Positions 61,932 to 64,000 of a stretch of 64,000 bases of DNA are shown here, one piece after another. The position numbers and the translations under genes were made by a program. Origin of the DNA: Sinimarinibacterium flocculans (GTDB lineage Bacteria; Pseudomonadota; Gammaproteobacteria; Nevskiales; Nevskiaceae); contig NZ_QICN01000007.1 of assembly GCF_003201205.1 (NCBI RefSeq), positions 170,032 to 234,031 on the forward strand. Direction: 5' to 3'. Within the stretch, counting starts at the first letter, position 1. Every line of letters starts with the position of its first letter. The notes under the pieces were generated by a model that searched no databases, was not told the origin of the DNA, and worked only from the letters and a program-made list of their open reading frames with translations.

Positions 61932-62294
61932 TCAGGCCATCGCCGCTCCAACCGTCTGTCGCACCGGTATTCCGCGAGGATCGAACGCCTCGAGACAGAA
62001 GACGTTGATGCCGAGGTAGTCCGGCGTAACCCGCTTGCGGTGGAACGGATAGATGCCGCAGACCTTGCAGAAATAGTGGCGCGCGGTGTTCGTGTGGAAG
62101 CGGTATTCCGTCAGCGAGTCGCTCCCCGCCAGCAGCTCGAAGTGGCTTTCGTGGACCCTGACCATCAAGGCGTTCTTGCGGCGGCAGATCGAACAGTCGC
62201 ATGTCGTCAGCTCCGGAGCGTCCGTCTCGATCCGAAAGCGCACCGCTCCGCAGTGACAACTGCCCAGGTACTTCCTTGTAGTGCGCTCGGACAT
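61932..62294 (-). CDS. GFA-family protein
   Basis: 120 aa, ATG at 62294. Zinc cysteines: CHCGAVRF, CDCSIC and CKVCGIYPFHRK. This is a GFA domain of the kind with a longer loop between cysteine pairs. It is the last chromosomal gene before the integron array. Confidence 0.88.
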   Translation of the reverse strand: MSERTTRKYLGSCHCGAVRFRIETDAPELTTCDCSICRRKNALMVRVHESHFELLAGSDSLTEYRFHTNTARHYFCKVCGIYPFHRKRVTPDYLGINVFCLEAFDPRGIPVRQTVGAAMA

Positions 62295-62378
62295 TGTCAG
62301 CCTTTTCTGCAGATGTCACGTTCCGCAGTTCTCATGCGATCGAGCAGGTCGGCCCGACGTGACGGTCCGGTCTCGTTT

Positions 62379-62416
62379 TACGAACCGCCGGCGCTCAGCG
62401 GCGCGCCTTGTGGGGC
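62379..62416 (-). other. decayed attC site at the end of the array
   Basis: GTGGGGC (62410-62416; minus GCCCCAC, R'' with one change from RYYYAAC) directly follows the TAA of the small cassette ORF. The hairpin GGCGCGCCGC/GCGCCGGCG is kept, and TACGAAC (62379-62385, minus GTTCGTA) lies where R' is expected but no longer matches GTTRRRY. It is only 38 bases. Probably an inactive remnant of an attC; this call is uncertain. Confidence 0.45.
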
Positions 62417-62417
62417 G

Positions 62418-62531
62418 TTACTGCTTCCCGCCCGAACCGGGTTTCTGTTCGCGCTTCTTCTTCGTACGAGCTGAGAATACACCTGCGGCAATGATGATTA
62501 GAACAACGACGACAGCGCCTGCGGTGCCCAT
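62418..62531 (-). CDS. cassette-encoded small membrane protein
   Basis: 37 aa, ATG at 62531 shortly after GGGGGT, ending at the TAA that abuts the decayed attC. It is a single N-terminal transmembrane helix (GAVVVVLIIIAAGVF), then ARTKKKREQKP, a positively charged cytosolic tail (inside by the positive-inside rule). No family recognised. Short membrane peptides are common in integron cassettes, and some act as regulators or toxins; nothing here proves either. Confidence 0.7.
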   Translation of the reverse strand: MGTAGAVVVVLIIIAAGVFSARTKKKREQKPGSGGKQ

Positions 62532-62575
62532 GGTGTTACCCCCAGTTGTTCAAAACCCCAGTTCCATTCTGTGAC

Positions 62576-62653
62576 GCCCAACGCCCCACTTCACCTGCGG
62601 CCGCGCTGCCGCGAAGCTGCGGCGTGGACGTCGGGTGGAAGTGACTGTTGGGC
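62576..62653 (-). other. attC recombination site (1)
   Basis: 78 bases. Outer boxes GCCCAAC (62576-62582) and GTTGGGC (62647-62653). On the minus strand the inner L'' arm reads CACTTCCACC and the L' arm GGTGAAGTG. Their reverse complements match except for one extra C in L'', which is the extrahelical base that gives attC its polarity. Between them lies a G/C-rich imperfect hairpin. The R' cut point is at the 62576-62582 end, so this site belongs to the cassette at 62655-63107. Confidence 0.93.
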
Positions 62654-62654
62654 C

Positions 62655-63107
62655 TCATCTCGACGACTCCACTGCTTCTATTGCTTGCCTCATTTGAACC
62701 CGAAAGCCTTCGACGTTGAAGCCGCCCAATTGCTTTTGTCTCTTTTCCAGCACAGCAGTGGATTCGTATATCAGCTCCATGAGGTACCGGCTGACCTTCT
62801 CTGGAGCAACCGCCGCCAGCGCGAAGTAATCCGGACGAACCGAGTAATGACCAACGTTGTGGTACTCAGCCTTTGGCAGCTCTGCTGCAAGCGATCTCGG
62901 CGACACGCGCTTTTGAAACCTGAAACTCCAGGCGGAGCGCCGATCTGCATCACTTGGAACAAGTTCAAGCTCGACCCACAAATGCTCTATGTTGCCCCCG
63001 TACTCGCCTGAAACAGCCGCGCTCAATTGCCGGAGCGGCGCATGCATTGCCTCTGCAATGTGTGCCGTGCCCTGATCCCGCTTCGGTGCTGAAATTACGA
63101 CCTTCAT
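62655..63107 (-). CDS. cassette-encoded hypothetical protein
   Basis: 150 aa, ATG at 63107, ten bases inside the cassette boundary and with no clear ribosome site (typical of cassettes). It is soluble and alpha/beta, with KVVISAPKRDQG near the start, a WVELELVP strand, and a long amphipathic C-terminal helix (STAVLEKRQKQLGGF). Composition and codon use are unlike the chromosomal neighbours. No family recognised. Its stop lies two bases before attC 1. A 147-codon plus-strand ORF overlaps it, but that begins inside the attC and is not supported. Confidence 0.72.
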   Translation of the reverse strand: MKVVISAPKRDQGTAHIAEAMHAPLRQLSAAVSGEYGGNIEHLWVELELVPSDADRRSAWSFRFQKRVSPRSLAAELPKAEYHNVGHYSVRPDYFALAAVAPEKVSRYLMELIYESTAVLEKRQKQLGGFNVEGFRVQMRQAIEAVESSR

Positions 63108-63116
63108 CGCTTTGAG

Positions 63117-63201
63117 GCCCAACGCCCCAGTTCACCCGACACCCCGGCTGGAGCGGCGTAGCCGCGGAGGCTGGGGCGTCGGGTGAAACTGATGGTTGGG
63201 C
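63117..63201 (-). other. attC recombination site (2)
   Basis: 85 bases. Outer boxes GCCCAAC (63117-63123) and GTTGGGC (63195-63201). On the minus strand L'' reads CAGTTTCACCCGAC and L' GTCGGGTGAACTG; they pair except for one extra T in L''. The stem continues as CCCCAGCC/GGCTGGGG-like arms. Polarity is the same as site 1. It ends the cassette at 63212-63676. Confidence 0.93.
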
Positions 63202-63211
63202 CGGTACGCCA

Positions 63212-63676
63212 CTACTTGGCTGATGTCATCGCTTGACTCACGTACGCCAGTGAATCCGCGAGTAGATCGTCAGCCTGCCCATAAAGCCGATTGTCGATGG
63301 GGCGAACGTTAATGAAGTGCTCGAAGCGCGCGAATTCTTGGGGACCCAGCGGGATGACGCCGTCGCTGGTTCGGATTGAGTTCGGCGAGACCTTCAGCTT
63401 CTCTATGCTTTCAGATGTGCCGATTAGCACGGTATAAACCGATTCTGCGGGCGCCTCATCAGAAGCCAAGGTAGGCTCCGCTTGAAGCTTCTGGAGCAGA
63501 AAAGCCGCCAACTCTTCACCCATAGTGACGAGGTCGGGCGACGTTCCATACCAGAGCCCTTGACCTTCCCACACTACTGCAGTGCGCGAACCTGCCGAAC
63601 CTGCAGCGCAAACAAGGGAAGAGAAGCACACGCACAAGCCGACCATTGATGCTGTAAATGCTTTACGTATCTTCAC
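63212..63676 (-). CDS. cassette-encoded exported protein
   Basis: 154 aa, GTG at 63676 with a perfect AAAGGAGGT six bases upstream, which decides the start. A signal peptide of about 24 residues ends in SLVCAAG (a Sec signal; a lipobox cannot be excluded, LVC at about 21-23). The mature domain has a TAVVWEGQGLWYG start and later YTVLIGTS. No family recognised. The first cassette gene with its own ribosome site. Confidence 0.75.
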   Translation of the reverse strand: MKIRKAFTASMVGLCVCFSSLVCAAGSAGSRTAVVWEGQGLWYGTSPDLVTMGEELAAFLLQKLQAEPTLASDEAPAESVYTVLIGTSESIEKLKVSPNSIRTSDGVIPLGPQEFARFEHFINVRPIDNRLYGQADDLLADSLAYVSQAMTSAK

Positions 63677-63754
63677 TGGTTACCTCCTTTGAGTTCACAA
63701 CGAACAAGTGTGCTACTGAAGATTCCCCTCGGAGCAGAGTCGATCTGTCTTTAG

Positions 63755-63832
63755 ACCTAACGCCGCGCTTCAGCCACGTATCTGCCGCCGCTAAGCGGCG
63801 GCGAATGCGTCGGCCGGATGCACTTGTTGGGC
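63755..63832 (-). other. attC recombination site (3)
   Basis: 78 bases. Outer boxes ACCTAAC (63755-63761; minus GTTAGGT, R') and GTTGGGC (63826-63832; minus GCCCAAC, R''). On the minus strand the L'' side reads AAGTGCATCCGGCCGAC and the L' side GGCTGAAGCGC, as in many known attC sites. The terminal hairpin is GCCGCCGCTTAGCGGCGGC. It belongs to the cassette to its right, which is broken by an IS element. Confidence 0.92.
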
Positions 63833-63842
63833 GGCACCGAGT

Positions 63843-63911
63843 TCAAAGCGGCAATCCCATAACACGATCTCGCTGTCGATCACGGCCGAGAACGAATTCA
63901 TGGTTTGGAGT
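63843..63911 (-). pseudogene. 3' remnant of a cassette ORF, cut by the IS element
   Basis: Open frame on the minus strand from the IS boundary to a TGA at 63843-63845, 11 bases before attC 3, the usual distance. The 22 visible residues end in RDRVMGLPL and match nothing I know. Its 5' part must have been removed or separated by the IS3-type insertion. Confidence 0.4.
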
Positions 63912-64000
63912 TGACCCGTTCTCGCGGACACCTGATCTTTTGAGAGAAGGAGTCCGATATGCCCAAGAGTCGAGCGCCGTACCCGGCGGATTTTCGCCAA
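63912..64000 (+). mobile_element. left end of an IS3-family insertion sequence
   Basis: A TGACCC-type end begins at about 63912, followed by the CTCGCGGACACCTGATC region common at IS3 termini, an AAGGAG, and the start of orfA. The element runs to the right beyond the window, so its other end is not seen. It lies inside an integron cassette. Confidence 0.68.
63959..64000 (+). CDS. IS3-family transposase OrfA, 5' end only
   Basis: 14 codons from the ATG at 63959, reading MPKSRAPYPADFRQ, which closely resembles the start of IS3-family OrfA proteins. AAGGAG lies eight bases before the ATG. The rest is off the window. Confidence 0.72.
   Translation, partial: MPKSRAPYPADFRQ

Larger units (their letters stand above)
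62379..63832 (-). mobile_element. chromosomal integron gene-cassette array (3 complete cassettes, part of a fourth)
   Basis: Three well-formed attC recombination sites (62576-62653, 63117-63201, 63755-63832) and one decayed site (62379-62416) flank cassette ORFs at 62418-62531, 62655-63107 and 63212-63676, all on the minus strand with each ORF followed by its attC. Cassette lengths are about 200, 540 and 640 bases. The sequence is clearly less GC-rich than the rest of the window. In all good sites the extra base is in the L'' arm on the minus strand, so the array is read right to left and any integrase gene lies off the right edge. See findings. Confidence 0.92.

Noticed and set aside
62571..63011. 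147-codon plus-strand ORF across attC 1 and the cassette
   Set aside because: It begins inside the attC hairpin, has no ribosome site and is antisense to a coherent ORF; attC polarity puts cassettes on the minus strand.
63791..64000. minus-strand ORF running from the right edge through attC 3
   Set aside because: It reads through the IS terminus and the attC stem. The cassette ORF remnant more likely uses another frame, ending in TGA at 63843.
1..64000. tRNA, rRNA or CRISPR
   Set aside because: No cloverleaf with a T-arm consensus, no rRNA stretch and no regularly spaced direct repeats were seen. The only repeated arrays are the attC sites and two REP copies.

Overview
The window is a visibly GC-rich, densely coded stretch of bacterial chromosome. 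It most resembles a gammaproteobacterium of the Xanthomonadales/Nevskiales/Steroidobacterales type. This placement is an inference from gene content (DUF2970, TrkA-TrkH, type II homoserine kinase, RsmB, an ECF43-like sigma factor with a Hanks-type kinase) and from TGTAGGAGCG-type REP hairpins. No rRNA, tRNA or CRISPR array was seen.

Layout. 1-3832: the end of a Nit1C-type cluster (nitD-nitE-nitF-nitG-nitH), linked with cyanide/nitrile assimilation. 3842-9326: a MocR regulator, a DUF2970-diheme-triheme cytochrome c operon and rsmB. 9398-18713: an envelope/signalling locus with a Ser/Thr kinase carrying TPR repeats, three exported proteins, an ECF43-like sigma factor, a VWA protein with a triple repeat, a lipoprotein, a polytopic membrane protein and a DUF4412-like protein, closed by a strong terminator. 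18789-26539: small lipoproteins, then two translationally coupled neutral-ceramidase-like lipoproteins divergent from an AraC-type regulator. One of them has a REP element inside its signal-peptide coding region. 26594-33389: trkA-trkH, thrB, an OmpA-family protein and a secreted LigE-type ATP-dependent DNA ligase. 33537-44141: an MHS-type transporter, a four-gene mgtE/EF-hand/TauE/thioesterase operon, and a TetR-controlled RND exporter-LolA-like-outer membrane protein-GST operon. 44149-49841: three small envelope genes, aroG, kynU and an HGGxW hydrolase lipoprotein. 50010-62294: mostly single metabolic and envelope genes. These include three GFA-family proteins, a thioredoxin-like/beta-lactamase fusion, and a protein carrying both diagnostic motifs of halohydrin dehalogenases.

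62379-64000: a chromosomal integron cassette array. Three well-formed attC sites and one decayed site bound three complete cassettes, all read on the minus strand. None of the cassette proteins is recognised. The array is interrupted at its right side by the left end of an IS3-family element that runs off the window. The polarity of the attC sites places any integrase gene beyond the right edge.

The most notable points are the integron array, the halohydrin-dehalogenase-like enzyme, the in-frame REP insertion in a signal peptide, and the kinase/ECF43 envelope locus. All functions are read from motifs and context; no database search was possible.
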